A stretch of DNA of 64,000 nucleotides, from contig JAJEKV010000013.1 of the NCBI GenBank assembly GCA_021234155.1, positions 3,071,252-3,135,251 on the forward strand, read 5' to 3'. Below the pieces are notes generated by a model, which did no database searches, was not told where the DNA came from, and was given only the letters and a program-made list of their open reading frames with translations. This DNA comes from Isoetes taiwanensis (Eukaryota > Streptophyta > Lycopodiopsida > Isoetales > Isoetaceae). Within the stretch, counting starts at the first letter, position 1; every line of letters begins with the position of its first letter. Positions 1 to 10,980 of the stretch are shown here, piece by piece. The position numbers and the translations under genes were made by a program.

Positions 1-244
1 CACTTCATTTTAGTACGTAAGCCCTTAGTCCACAGTAGGCTAAATCCCGGAGGCAAATCCGCCAACTCCATCAATTTGGCTAAATGGTACTACAACAAGT
101 GGGGGCGGTCGGTGACACGCAACTCTCGTGTTCTCACGACACCCGGGAGCTGGTCAACTCGTCACCAACCTCGATTACTTTTTCCCGAGGAGAGGGAAAG
201 CACCTCCCCGGGACTTGCACACACCAAACCTATCGGCATCTACA

Positions 245-304
245 AGTACACCTCAAGTTGATCTCTCGGGCGAAGAAACACCTCATGTTGATCTCTCGGG
301 CGAG
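245..304. repeat. Two-unit tandem repeat of about 30 bp
   Basis: The stretch acacctca-(a/t)-gttgatctctcgggcga occurs twice in direct succession, with one mismatch in the core. It lies in the poorly recognisable 5' part of element copy 1 and could be a coding repeat of a decayed protein. Confidence 0.6.
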
Positions 305-479
305 GACCTACCAAAGCCACAAGACTCCTTGTTTGAATTCAAAGCCCACGCAAGTAAGAATCTTAAGCGTAACTTACACAAGAAAGCATATACAAGCTGT
401 TAGAAGAAAGAAACTCATGGACGAGGCTCACTTGCGGGCAACACATACAAAAGCTCTTGTTGTTCTCAGCGTTGTTTGC

Positions 480-2830
480 TTAAGATTGGATTAAAGGAAT
501 TGAGGTTGATTCGTGATAGTTCTGAGTTCAATGACTCTGCTAGACCAAAGGGGCTACTTAGCCTTCAATATTAGGCGGATGATGGTGAGAAGTTTACTTA
601 CACCATAGCTGGTGGCCCTGCCGTCTGTCAAAGCGGCCTTCAAATTGATTCATGCTTTAGGCAAAGCGTGACGACTTGACCGCTGAAGAAAAGGCTTGAC
701 AAGAATCCGGGCATCAATGACTCTTGCCATTCGGGGAGGCATATCCGAATTCATGCCCTTCAATGTGTTTCACGGATGGAAGGTTTCTTTAAGGAGTCTT
801 GTGAGAAACTCCCTAATAGCCCTATGTACCACTTGGTGACAATTTCCGCGAAACAAGAAGTCTACGATAATTATAAGGAGATGTGTGTTGATTTTGGAGA
901 GCGCTTTATGCGCTACTCTTACTTTCTTGTGCTGCGGAAAAAAAGAGTTTTCTGGCGTGTCCATTCCTAGAAAGCATAGGATGTCTGTTTGTGCTACATG
1001 CTCTGAATTAAAAGCTTCGGAGACAAAATGCAAGGACACTTCACACTAAAAGTAAGCTTCGGGGCGTGTTCTTGCCTAGTTCTACTTAAAAGTAGGTTCT
1101 TTCCTAAACATATTTTCCTTTTCGGATGCATTGAAGGAGGGCCCGAACAAACCTGAGAGAACAACAATCTTTGGAAAGGAGAAAATTGACAAAACATAGG
1201 AAGAAAACTTTGGAACAACCACTCAACTACATATCGGTTGTTATTGATGGAATGGACCAGAAGAAGACCACCCTACCACATTTTGTCAATGTGCCTAAGG
1301 ATCTTCTTGAAGAAGATTTCATACATGCATGTTGTTGGTGCTATGGTATTTAATGGAAAACTATCTTGCAAGGCATTTTTGAATTATCCAAACATTCATG
1401 CTGATCCAAATCTCACTATCACAATATTGAATAAGCTTCTTTCCAATCTAGAACATATCTGCCCGGTTCGTATCTTGACTAGATAACCACGACAAGGGAA
1501 AATAAGAATCGCGTTGTTTGCTTCTGCGTGCTATGCTAGTAGAGAAACAAATCTTCAAGAAGGTGAAGATTGGTTTCTGCTTGTTGGTCATACACACGAC
1601 CAAATTGATCGGATGTTCGATGGGTTCTCTAAGCGTCTTGCTTTCGAAAAAAAGCTCTAAGCACTTGCCGACCATGATTGAGGTCATCCAAGATTCCTAC
1701 AATCCTCGTCCGGACATCGAGTTATTGGAAGAAACTTATGATTTCAAGGAATGGATTTTTGAGGAGAGATCAACTAGGTCTTTGTGCTATTGAGCCCTTG
1801 AGAAACATTACATTTCAGCATCGGATCAAAATTTCACTTGTAGATGGCAAGGCCATCTTACAAGAAAGAAATATGCCACATCCTTGCGGTGGCGACCCGG
1901 TAATGGTATTCAATTCATTCGCAACATCCCAATACTAGTTCCATGCTCTCTGCCGAAATCAAATGCCTCTAAAAAGCTTGAAAGAAATCACAAAAGAGTA
2001 AAAAGGAGGGAAGAGCATTTGACTCAAATAAATCATTGGATTGTATTGAGACAAGTATTGATCTGCTCTAACCACTTTGGGGAGGCGGATGCTTTATGGT
2101 GGCCTCAATTTTTTTTCTCGACAGCGTGACATGTTGCAAGCTTCATTACAAGGTCGAAGACCGGTTACATTCAACCGGCCATCTAGGCAAACCCCCCTGT
2201 GCAAGTTGAGAATCAAGAGGAACATGTAGAGATATTGGCTAGCTCGGATGAAGATGGCAGAGTCATGTACACGGCCCTAGGCATACCTGACACAACAAGT
2301 TGCTCGAGTATACGGTTCGATCTCGAGAGATTGAAAAGGAATGCTCATAGCTGTCCCGGTGATAATGATGAATCTGGGAGGCCATTACGGCTAGCTAAAG
2401 TCTTTGGAGGTAACAAGAGAGGATGGAATTCCCACTCAATTAAAAGTGCACTGGATGAGAATGACTGCTGCCAATGCTTTCAGTGGGAGTTATACTTTGG
2501 AGATGGTAAAAGCAGGAGTGGGAAGAGAGCTAAGTCCAAAGCAAGCAACTGGCATCATAGATCTAAGCGAAGTAAAGGTTCTTGCATATGACTTTGTTCG
2601 ATTGCTGCTAATAAGTTACGTATGGTCACTCAAACTTTAATAAAAGGTCGGGCATGTGGATTAGACAAACAAGCCAAAAAGGTGGCCAAAAAGGATGATT
2701 AATGAAGACTCACTTGTAGACAGTGAGGAAGAAGATCGTTCGAGTACATCCAGTGCTGAGAGTGAAGCTGAGGATGAAGGCTCGAGTGATCAGGGAATAA
2801 ATGAGTCGAGAGGATGAGATGCATCCCGAT
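480..2830 (+). pseudogene. DUF7869-type (putative transposase-like) protein, copy 1, broken
   Basis: The reading frame is broken by many frameshifts and stops, so the protein is visible only in pieces. Recognisable blocks in order are: VCQSGLQIDSC near 630; MEGFFKESCEKLPN at 776-820; KHRMSVCATCSELK near 975-1015; VVIDGMDQKKT at 1230-1270; LNYPNIHADPN near 1380-1410; KKVKIGFCLLV followed by a VGHTHDQID-like block at 1555-1620; QLKVHWMRMTAANAFSG near 2430-2490; and an acidic Ser-rich tail at 2700-2800. The DGMDQ and GHTHDQID blocks are what I recall as typical of DUF7869 proteins, which expand like mobile-element genes in plants and other eukaryotes. An RNase H-like nuclease role is inference only. 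The same blocks recur in the same order in the gene at 30.3-33.5 kb, so the two are copies of one family. It is not functional as it stands. Confidence 0.6.
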
Positions 2831-3205
2831 CTTCTTTGCAAAATGTAAGTTTGTCAGATGACTTCGAACATGTAAAGAACAGAAAGTCTGCGGTGATGAT
2901 TATGCATCAAAATGTCCTATATTTTTGACAATTTTGTTCATAATTTTGTACAATTTTCACAACCTTGAATATATCACTTCTTTGTCACTCTACTACCCTT
3001 GCTATTTTTTTTATTGCCCCTTTTTTGCTACACTTTATAAAAGTAACTATTTTTTGTTCTAGTTTAGGAGGATGAAAATTGCTATTTAAAATTTTCGCAC
3101 GAAAGTTATGTTCAATCAACCCCTCAAAAATGGTACCTAAATTACTTAAATTGTCACACCTGTCACAAAAAAAATCTTAAAATGGACTTTTTTAAGGGAA
3201 TTTTA

Positions 3206-3229
3206 GGGAATCTTTCAAAGATTCCTTTT
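3206..3229. repeat. Terminal palindrome of element copy 1
   Basis: GGAATCTTTCAAAGATTCC is a perfect palindrome with 9-bp arms and a one-base centre. The reverse strand of this end (AAAGGAATC-TTTGAAAGATTCC) matches the left end of the element at 22409 and the right end near 33744 with a few mismatches. It is therefore likely the outer end, or subterminal binding site, of this element family. Copia-derived sequence follows directly to the right. Confidence 0.5.
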
Positions 3230-3289
3230 GAAGTGCGTTTCCAGCAAATAAGTGCATTTCATTTTAAACTTTGTTTAAATGCTTTTAAA

Positions 3290-4047
3290 CAATATGTAGC
3301 AGAAATGGAGAGAGAAACAGGTCACAAACTCAAGTGCATAAGGTCAGACAGAGGAGGAGAATACCTATCAGCAAAATTCAGAACTTTTTGCATTGCACAT
3401 GGAATCAAAAGACAAGTAACTTGCAGATATACTCCTCAGCAAAATGGAGTTTCTGAAAGGAAGAATCGAACTTTAATGGATGCTGTTAGGTCTATGTTAA
3501 AGGAAAGTGGATTACCAAATACTTTATGGGAAGAAGCATTGCAGACAGCAGTAGAAATATAAAATGTTCTCCCCTCTACAAGTCTGCAGGGGCAAAATAC
3601 CGATTGTACATGGAATGCTAAGACAAAGATTGATTATGATAAATACAAAGTATATGGATGCTTGGTGTATACTCATGTTCCATCTGAGCTGAGGAAAAAA
3701 TTGGATAAGTGAGTGAGGTTGGTTTTTTAGTGGGATATGACAGCCAGGCAAAAGGATATAGAGTATATATACCAGAAAAAAGGACTATTATAATTAGTCG
3801 AGATGTGTTGTTCAATGAAAATGTTTTATACAAACATAAATACAAGAAAGGTGTCAAAATAATAACAAAAGATATACATCCAGAGCCAAAGTTTGACATA
3901 AATGATTCAGATGAAGAGGAAAAGATTGAAGGTGTTGATGTGGAACAAGATATGCAGGAAGATGCATCAGAGAAAGAAAAGGTAATGCAAAGCATGAACG
4001 GGCGGGGAAATACAAAAGGAACAAGAGACAGAGCAGGAAATACTTGA
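3290..4047 (+). pseudogene. Copia integrase, central to C-terminal part
   Basis: The frame shows the integrase core block IRSDRGGEYLSAKF, then TPQQNGVSERKNRTLM and LPNTLWEEAL, which are standard copia integrase landmarks around the second catalytic Asp and the Glu of the DDE triad. The N-terminal zinc-binding half and first Asp are absent. A TAA stop interrupts at about 3560 and a frameshift lies near 3710. The frame then continues through GYDSQAKGYRVY (a copia linker block) into an acidic spacer that ends at a stop at 4045-4047. It is inactive. Confidence 0.85.
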
Positions 4048-4051
4048 ACCA

Positions 4052-4999
4052 GTGGCACCAAAACCTAGGAGAAAGACTGAAGCTGAAAAATTAATTGAGG
4101 AGGCCAAATTGGGAAACAAGTCATATGGAAGAACTGAGCTAGGTAAGAGCAGAAGGATTGAGAAAGTAGATCATGAACAAATAATGGCTATTTTAGAAGA
4201 TGAGGTCATACCTCAAAATTTCATAGAAGCTCAAGAAAGTGTAGACAGGGATAAATGGGTAGCAGCCATGAATGAGGAACTCAAATCCTTTGAGGAAACT
4301 AAGACATATGAGCTAGTCAAATCAAATGGGAAACAAAACATTATTGGGAGTAAATGGCTCTACAAAATCAAACTAAACCCAGATGGAAGTAAAAAATACA
4401 AGGCCAGACTTGTAGCTCAAGGTTACACTCAGAAAAAGGGCAGAGATTATGATGAAACATACTCTCCCATAGTAAAGCTTACAAGTATCATAATTCTTCT
4501 AGCTATGGCAAATGCCATGGATCTAGAATTACACCACATGGATGTCAAAACAGCCTTTTTGAATGCAACACTTGAGGAGGAGGCTTTTATGAAACAAGCT
4601 CCAGACCATGAACAAGGCAAAAACATGATTTGGAAATTGAACAGGGCTGTGTATGGGCTAAAACAATCACCAAGGGAATGGTATTTATGCATGAATCAAT
4701 TTCTGCAAGAACAGGGATTTGAGAAGCTGCAAAATGATGGCAACCTTTATAGGTTCAAGCAAGATGAAGAATATTGTATAATTGCATTATATGTAGATGA
4801 TTGTATCATGGTTGCAAACTCCATAAAAATTCTGGACTTGTGCAAGAGAATATTGAGATCTAGATTTCAAATGTCAAACTTAGGTGAATTGAAGAAATTC
4901 CTAGGCATAGAAGTTGACAGAAATAGAAAAGCAAAATGGTTGAGGTTACATCAAGAGAAGCATGTAGAAAACATGCTTAAAAGGTTCAACTTTGACTGA
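4052..4999 (+). pseudogene. Copia reverse transcriptase domain
   Basis: This open stretch of 315 codons is the copia reverse transcriptase. It carries WVAAMNEELKSFEETKTYEL at the start, KARLVAQGYTQKKGRDYDETYSP in the fingers/palm region, MDVKTAFLN with a catalytic Asp, AVYGLKQSPREWY, and the active-site block LYVDD near residues 247-252. Catalytic residues are visible, but the domain is cut off from integrase upstream by a stop near 4047 and from RNase H downstream by a frameshift at about 4995, so the polyprotein is dead. It belongs to the same relic as the neighbouring integrase and RNase H pieces. Confidence 0.9.
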
Positions 5000-5779
5000 A
5001 GCAAAAACAGTAAAGACTCCTATGGTTCCAGGTCATAGATTAACTGAAATGCATGAGTTGACAGACAAAGATATGATGCAAATGCAAAATGTTCCATACA
5101 GGGCTTTAATTGGGTGTTTATTGTACTTAGCAAATAGTACACGACCTGACATATCATATTCAGTTAATATTCTCAGTAGACGAAATCATAATCCAACCAA
5201 AGAGCACTGGGAGCTGCCAAAAGAATACTGAGATATCTCAAAGGAACTTCAGATCATGGTATTTGCTTTACATCCAAAAATCTAATTATGAAATGTTATA
5301 GTGATGCAGATTGGGGAGGAGATCTACAAACTAAAAGATCAACCTCAGGATATGCTATCTTTCTAGGTGGAGGGGTCATATCTTGGAGATGCAAAAAGCA
5401 AGCTGCTGTGGCTATGAGTTCAGCAGAGGCAGAATATGCAGCAGCATCATTGGTAGCTAAAAAAGTGGTATGGTTGAGAAGATTGCTAGATGAACTAAAT
5501 TGTAAACAAATTATGCTTACAGAGATATGGACAGATAGTCAAAGCTGCATAGCTATTGTTAAAAATCATGTACAGCATGACAGGACAAAACATATTGAAC
5601 TTAGCATACATTTCATACGAGATTTGGCTGACAAAGGATTAATCCAGATGATGTATATTGAGACCAATAAGCAGATAGCTGATATCTTTACCAAAGCACT
5701 TGCAGAAAATAAACATGCAGGTTTTAAAGCAGAATTGCATGTGACAGATAATCCAACTTATAAGCTGAAGGAGGAGTGA
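4992..5779 (+). pseudogene. Copia RT connection and RNase H domain
   Basis: The first part (4992-5231) has VPYRALIGCLLYLANSTRPD, the usual copia connection block, and ends in a frameshift. The second part (5288-5779) is RNase H, with YSDADWGGD near its start (first catalytic Asp), SSAEAEYAA (catalytic Glu) and TDSQSCIAI (third acidic residue). The stop codon overlaps the purine tract and the LTR start at 5777, as is common in copia elements. Confidence 0.9.
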
Positions 5780-6340
5780 TGGAAATTCAGCTTTATAAGT
5801 TGGTCACACTTCCATGAGAAGTAGTGGCAGTGGAAGTTTGGCTATTGCAAAGGCAGTAGAACCTGCAGTACATTCATGAGAAGCAGTGGCAGTGAAAGTA
5901 CTTATGTGTGTTGACACATGATGATTAACACAGTTATTGTTGAAGATCATAACGAGCAATTATATAGAAGTTTTGAAGAGCATTATACAACTACATTATG
6001 ATTGCCATGACGTGGCATGTAAGAAGAATGAGTTGGTATATGATTACCTAGGTTATTGTTTGCCTAGGTAATAATTGTCTTTTGGTTTATTAAAAATAAA
6101 ATAAGCTCAAGGGTTGAAGGAGAGCAGAAGCTAATTCGAAGACTCAGGCATGTGGGATAAATCTAATATCCGGAGATGTCTTCATTTAGCAGGTGGTGCC
6201 GGATCGGTAGGTAAAAACCGCCGGACTGGCTAAATATAATATGAATGAGAATACTTGAATAGGTAGGTCGGTGATATGCCGGATGCATTAAGCAGGGGAA
6301 GATCGAATTTGAACAGTATGTTCGTGGTCAAACTGCAATT
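5777..6340 (+). repeat. Probable 3' LTR of the copia relic (right end uncertain)
   Basis: The LTR should begin at the TG at 5777, straight after the purine-rich tract gaaggaggag. Two near-identical segments (tgagaagtagtggcagtggaag and tgagaagcagtggcagtgaaag) recur at 5814-5835 and 5877-5898. No partner LTR is present in the window, so the end coordinate is a guess. Confidence 0.4.
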
Positions 6341-6599
6341 ATCTGCATACTTGATGCTTATAATGCTACTTAGTGTTTGAAGTTTATATAGACATTGAAA
6401 TTATTTGCTTGAATTATTTTTGAGAATAAGTGACCATAATTTGGCTTCTCAAAAATACTTTGCATATTGAGTTCAAGGTGAATTGTTAATGAAATTGATC
6501 TTGAGTTAAAGGACAACTTGTGTTGTAAAAGAAAACCTTGCTAGTCATTTGTTGAAGTGTTGATCCCATTGTTTATTTTCTTGACTAAAATCAAAGGCT

Positions 6600-8940
6600 A
6601 AGCAGGGGGTACTACCGTTAAATCATATCTCGTTTTAAAAGGGTTCGCCACGAAATTATTGTTAGTAATCACTACCATTTCAAGCCCTTATTGTTAACCC
6701 AGAAATTGGAACTTTTTAAGTTGTGGGGAGAAAATTGTTGTTATTAGAGTTCTGCAATTGTTTTTAGATGTCTGGTTTAATTTTAGAATTCCAAAAAGGG
6801 CGTGGCCATCATTTTTTGCAATGCCTGTCCTCTGTTTTTTCCCTAGCCCTACAGTTGGCATTGGCTACGTGACGGCCCAGTTCTTAGGCGACAGAGACAT
6901 GGAGTTCCTGCGGGATTGCTCCCGCGGGATGGAGGCATGGATTTGCTCCTGCGGGATGGCGAGTTTGGGATGGCGAGTTTGGGATGGAGGCTGCATCGAG
7001 ATTACACACTGCGGTGGAGGTGCGCTGTGATGTTCGTGCTCTGAAAATCGTGGAGCAACATGAAAATTGTGGCTACACTCTGATGCTCTCAGCCAAAATT
7101 TCAACAAAATTCGGATACAGTGTTGTATCCACCACTGTGCTTCCTGGCAAGGATGGCCACTCATCCATGTTCTTCAATGGAATTTGTAAATTACGTCTTA
7201 TATTAGCCTTGAAAAAGAACCAATTGGATCTGCCATTTTGATAAGCCTGCCATTTAGATAAGGGCCGTAATGGGTTTCTGCACCCATCTGCTTGGATTGC
7301 TTGGGTTTGTGCTTCGATTGCTCTGGTCTGGAGCAAACACATGCAGGATTGGAAGAACAAAGGGCTTCGTGCTTGCTCGTTGGCTGTCCTTCTAATTTAA
7401 GTTCTGCCACGTGTGCGGTGAGCGACCCATGTGCATGATCCTATTTGGAGAAGTTTGTTAATCAACGGCTGATAGCTTTTTAGAAATTTTTTTTAAGAAC
7501 CCATTAGAGTTAAATACCCATTAGAGAGTAGTCACAACCATTTCAAACCATTTCAAGCGAATTACTTAACCTAGAAATTGGAAGCGTGAACCCTATGATC
7601 TAATCACCCTATGATCTTTGTTTTATTATATTCGCTGATGGCTGCTCTAGTGCAGTGGCAGCCGCATGATGCAAGAATATTCCCTCGAATATTCTCTCAA
7701 GGAGCATTGCAGCCGTACACGTCATTCCCTATTACTTAGGCATCTTGACAACCATTACAGAAACAGATAATGCTGCATTGACCCCAAATTAGAATAGAGT
7801 CTAAAATAGCCACGCTACTGAAAATAGAATGGATTGTATGAAAAGCTTTCTCTGCATGCCACCAGAGAGTTGAGACAGTCGTCTGCAGCTACCAAGGAAG
7901 GCTACAGCAACATAAGTCCCTGCCCTGCTGCAAGTACACCTGGAAGGAGAAAACAGATTGGGGGATTCGAACCCCCTGCGCAATGCGTAGCTCCAAGCAA
8001 TCTGCCCGCCCTTAAAGGGCAGGGGCTATTCCCATGCACATGCACATGCAATCAGACCATGCTTTTCCCCTTATTTCTTCATTTTTTCAGTTCTTTTTTC
8101 CACATCCAAGCACATGAAGCCAGACAATCACAAGAATCTGGTTTTTCCAATGAAAGACAATTTTTTTTTGCTGACCTGCAGTCCATTTCCACATCCATTT
8201 TCCATTTTTTAGTTCCTTTTCTCATGCATAGAGAAATAATGAGAACCCAGAAATATTTCGGCCTCTGAACCCGTTCAATCCACCGGATTTGGAACATAAA
8301 GCGACCAAAACAGGAAAAAAACAAAACAACTCACGTTATTATTTCATTCTCGGAACTTCCGCAATGAAAATGTAATGCTAAAACACATATTTTCGCACAG
8401 ATTTCTGCTGAGAGAAAAGCATAGATTTCTGGGCAGAGAAAAAACATAGACAAAACAAACAGAAGACCGAAAAACAGAAGGAAATGAAGCTCACCTGGTT
8501 AGATACGCAAGCCGGCTCCAAGGTCACGATTTATAGACTGTAAGAGGCCCGGATTCCCCATCTTATCCACTTCCAGCTTGCCAGGAACAGAAAGAGGCGC
8601 CTTCCAAACATAGCGCCTACACCTGACCATGCAGCCGACCTGCTTGCCCACATCCGCGAAGAATGTAGCCTACTAAATCTAACCTAACTACTGATTCTAA
8701 CCCAAATGCAGAAGAGTAGAAATCGATAAGATTCGTTTAGGCCCCATTCATGTACACATTTCTCTACAATACACCCCCTTAACCATGCAAACCTTATGTT
8801 ATAAACATACCCTTTCATGAACTAGCAAACCTTATCACCAAATGCATAAGATGAGTAAGGAGGATGTTTTTGGGGGCTATTCTTGAAGAGTGGCAAATGT
8901 CGACTAATATTTTTGATAATTGACTATTATCAATTGTGAG
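6600..8940. other. Non-coding stretch
   Basis: I see no conserved protein here. Short open frames on both strands give no recognisable family. Apart from the tRNA-like hairpin at 7954-8004 there is only a small tandem repeat (gcgggatgg / gggatggcgagttt) at 6910-6985. Confidence 0.5.
7954..8004 (-). other. tRNA-like hairpin with Pol III box B
   Basis: On the minus strand a 7-bp acceptor-like stem (CAGATTG with CAATCTG) encloses a 5-bp T-arm-like stem and loop containing GGTTCGAATCC, the exact Pol III box B consensus. A TTTT run follows immediately, as a Pol III terminator would. Only about 21 bases remain between the acceptor strand and the T arm, so there is no room for normal D and anticodon arms. 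This is either a truncated tRNA, a SINE head fragment or a tRNA-like structure, not a functional tRNA gene. Confidence 0.4.
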
Positions 8941-10570
8941 ACCACATGTTTTGAATTGGGCAGGACATAGAGGCCTCGGTTCTTGTGATCACGTTTGCAG
9001 TTTCGAGAGATCGAAAAAAAAGGGGGCATGAAATTTCGCCCCCAAACAGCAGCTTCTTACATTCCGAAATTTTCTGTCGATCTCCAGTTGACGTTCCTGC
9101 CCTCGAGCCTGTGGTCACGCTCCCAGATTGAGCGGCGCCGCCAGCGAATGCCATGGCGGAAAAACGCCGAAAAGAAGAAATGGGGGGCAAATTTCACGCC
9201 CCCTTTTTTTTCGTTGAAAAATGGGCCGAGCGGCCTGCCAGATCAGCTGGCGGCCGCCAGAAAATTTCAACCGAAATTTTCTCTCGGCGAAAATTTCTTC
9301 TTCCAAAATTCTCGTTTCAGATCGCTGCTAGAACAACCCAGATCCGAGGCTTGGGGGTTGAATTCAAAAGCAAAAGTTATTGTGGTCTCGTTTGGTGTCG
9401 TAGCTCTAACATCTCGTTTTTCTGCCACTTCGATTGCGGAATTCATGGTTCCTTTGAGGATTTGGTCGGACCCTCATAGCCCAAAATTTATGTCTGAATA
9501 CGCAGCCTACTCCAAATGCTTCAGCACGTGATTCTGTTTCCGACCTGTTCTTTCTAAGAAATCTGTCATGACATTTTGATGAAGGTGTGTGTTTATTCTG
9601 CATATTTCACGATTTTGTGTTTAGTCTTTGCTCCCATTGAACTGAAGTCAACATGTTGCTCCAAATGCCTTTTTTAGTGCGTATAAAACGTGTTTCCAAT
9701 TTGGTCTTGGTTCTAGAGAAGCTAGAGGGCATGTGCATATGGCTCATATCCTGCTCAGGGGAAAGAATTAAGACAGAGTCTGTAAAAAAATGCTACAATA
9801 TTTCAATAGTTGCAAGGCTGAGGCTGTCGCGATGTTTTGAATGCAAAATGTATGGGGAACATGAATGCATGGGGAACATGAAAAAATTGACACATGCATT
9901 ACTTATTGATATATAGTTTATATGCTTTAAAGCAATTATATTAGCTAATATTATATCTATATGATGATATGCACAAAAGCGAGTGCAGATTTTGGAGGGC
10001 TTTTTCAGGGATGGTGTAGGGGGTTTTCTATAATTTAGACCTCTTCATAGGCATGCACATGTCTGTCATATAAATGTACTATTTACTTGCAACTTATTGG
10101 TGTATCTTCTTATGGTATTTGTTTTATATATCTAACTTTATTTTGATTATACAACTTCATAATGCATAAAGCAGTCGTCTAATTTAATCAATTATCCAAA
10201 AGAAGATGAAAAAAGTGTTATATATTGAAACTAATAAAATGCATAGTTAAGCAGCTATAGTTTGTCTAGGTACCAAAACATGCATGTCAAATAGATAAAT
10301 GAGTCTGATGTCTGATATAGGCTGCGCACGAGTTCGATAGCAATGTTTGCTATGTCTATCTCAAACTTTCGATAGATTCATCGTCCACAAATAAACATTT
10401 TTTTCTCTTCGACACAGCTATAATAGGAGATTGCTAGGAGGCTTGAACTATAGCAATTCTCTCAGCGTAATCTGGTAATGCGCTGCAAACATGTAGCAAT
10501 ATTAGACACTACTAACTATTAATTGCATGTAGTTACAAATGCATACTATGTATCTTCAAGGAGTGAGATT
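8940..10570. other. Non-coding stretch
   Basis: No recognisable gene. Around 9000-9320 there is a G/C-plus-purine-rich segment with several AAATTTC-type repeats and a homopolymer run of T. From 9900 on the DNA is AT-rich. Confidence 0.4.
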
Positions 10571-10573
10571 TTA

Positions 10574-10980
10574 CTATTCGTCTGGCTCCTCAACATCTTG
10601 TCCAATGACATCATCAGCTTCAGAGTCTGAATCAATGACATCATCAGCTTCAGAGTCTGAATCATACTTCTCATCCTTGCTCCCCAAAGGCAATACATCT
10701 GCCTTTTTAAGTTTTGATATATAATTCATTTTCACAAGATCACATAAAACGGAATCACTATCAAATGAAAAACACTGGCATCCACGAACTGCACAAGCCA
10801 TTAACATTGAGCCTGTTCCTGCAAATAAATCAAGGACAATACCACCTTTTGGACAAAGCATTTCCAATAAATACTCCATGAACCAAATTGATTTTTCAGT
10901 GCTTTGTCTTTCGGGACTTGCGAAATATTTGATGCCTTGCAAATGACGATGATGAATGACAGAACTTGAATAATGTGTAC
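10574..10980 (-). CDS. DNA amino-methyltransferase-like exon, 3' terminal
   Basis: On the minus strand an exon appears to start after an acceptor (ttatttcgtag) at 10981-10982 and runs open to a stop at 10574. The block SPERQSTEKSIWFMEYLLEM is followed by VLDLFAGTGS, the SAM-binding motif I (FxGxG) of DNA amino-methyltransferases. Preceded by a motif-X-like STEKS segment and placed near the C-terminus, it fits the permuted beta class of N6-adenine/N4-cytosine enzymes, whose catalytic DPPY-type motif lies upstream. That upstream exon was not found in this window. The C-terminus is an acidic tail with a perfect 30-nt duplication (DSDSEADDVI twice). The exon has no internal stop, unlike the methyltransferase pseudogene at 23-30 kb, and its sequence is clearly different. 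It may be a host gene fragment or part of another element. Confidence 0.55.
10604..10663. repeat. Perfect 30-bp coding duplication
   Basis: A 30-bp unit beginning aatgacatcatcagcttc occurs twice in a row without change and keeps the frame of the methyltransferase-like exon, doubling the acidic peptide DSDSEADDVI. Confidence 0.9.

Larger units (their letters stand above)
1..3229 (+). mobile_element. DUF7869-type element, copy 1, 3' part only
   Basis: This is the right-hand part of a decayed element whose left part lies outside the window. Its plus-strand coding remnant (about 480-2830) aligns by eye, block by block, with the remnant at 30.9-33.5 kb, down to the acidic C-terminal tail. It ends in a perfect palindrome at 3209-3227 that resembles both ends of the element at 22409-33744. 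After the coding part (2830-3200) the DNA is AT-rich and non-coding. The first 480 bases give only short open stretches that I do not recognise. The methyltransferase gene that would be expected to its left, by analogy with copy 2, is not in view. Confidence 0.6.
3240..6600 (+). mobile_element. Ty1/copia LTR retrotransposon relic, 5'-truncated
   Basis: The order integrase, reverse transcriptase, RNase H identifies a Ty1/copia element. The 5' LTR, gag, protease and the integrase N-terminus are missing: the homology starts abruptly next to the end of the DUF7869 element at 3229. A purine-rich tract (gaaggaggag) ends just before 5777, where a TG begins what should be the 3' LTR. I could not fix the LTR's right end, because no second LTR is in the window for comparison, so the element end near 6.3-6.6 kb is approximate. 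Confidence 0.8.

Noticed and set aside
7954-8004. Functional tRNA gene
   Set aside because: There is no space for D and anticodon arms, so it is reported only as a tRNA-like hairpin.
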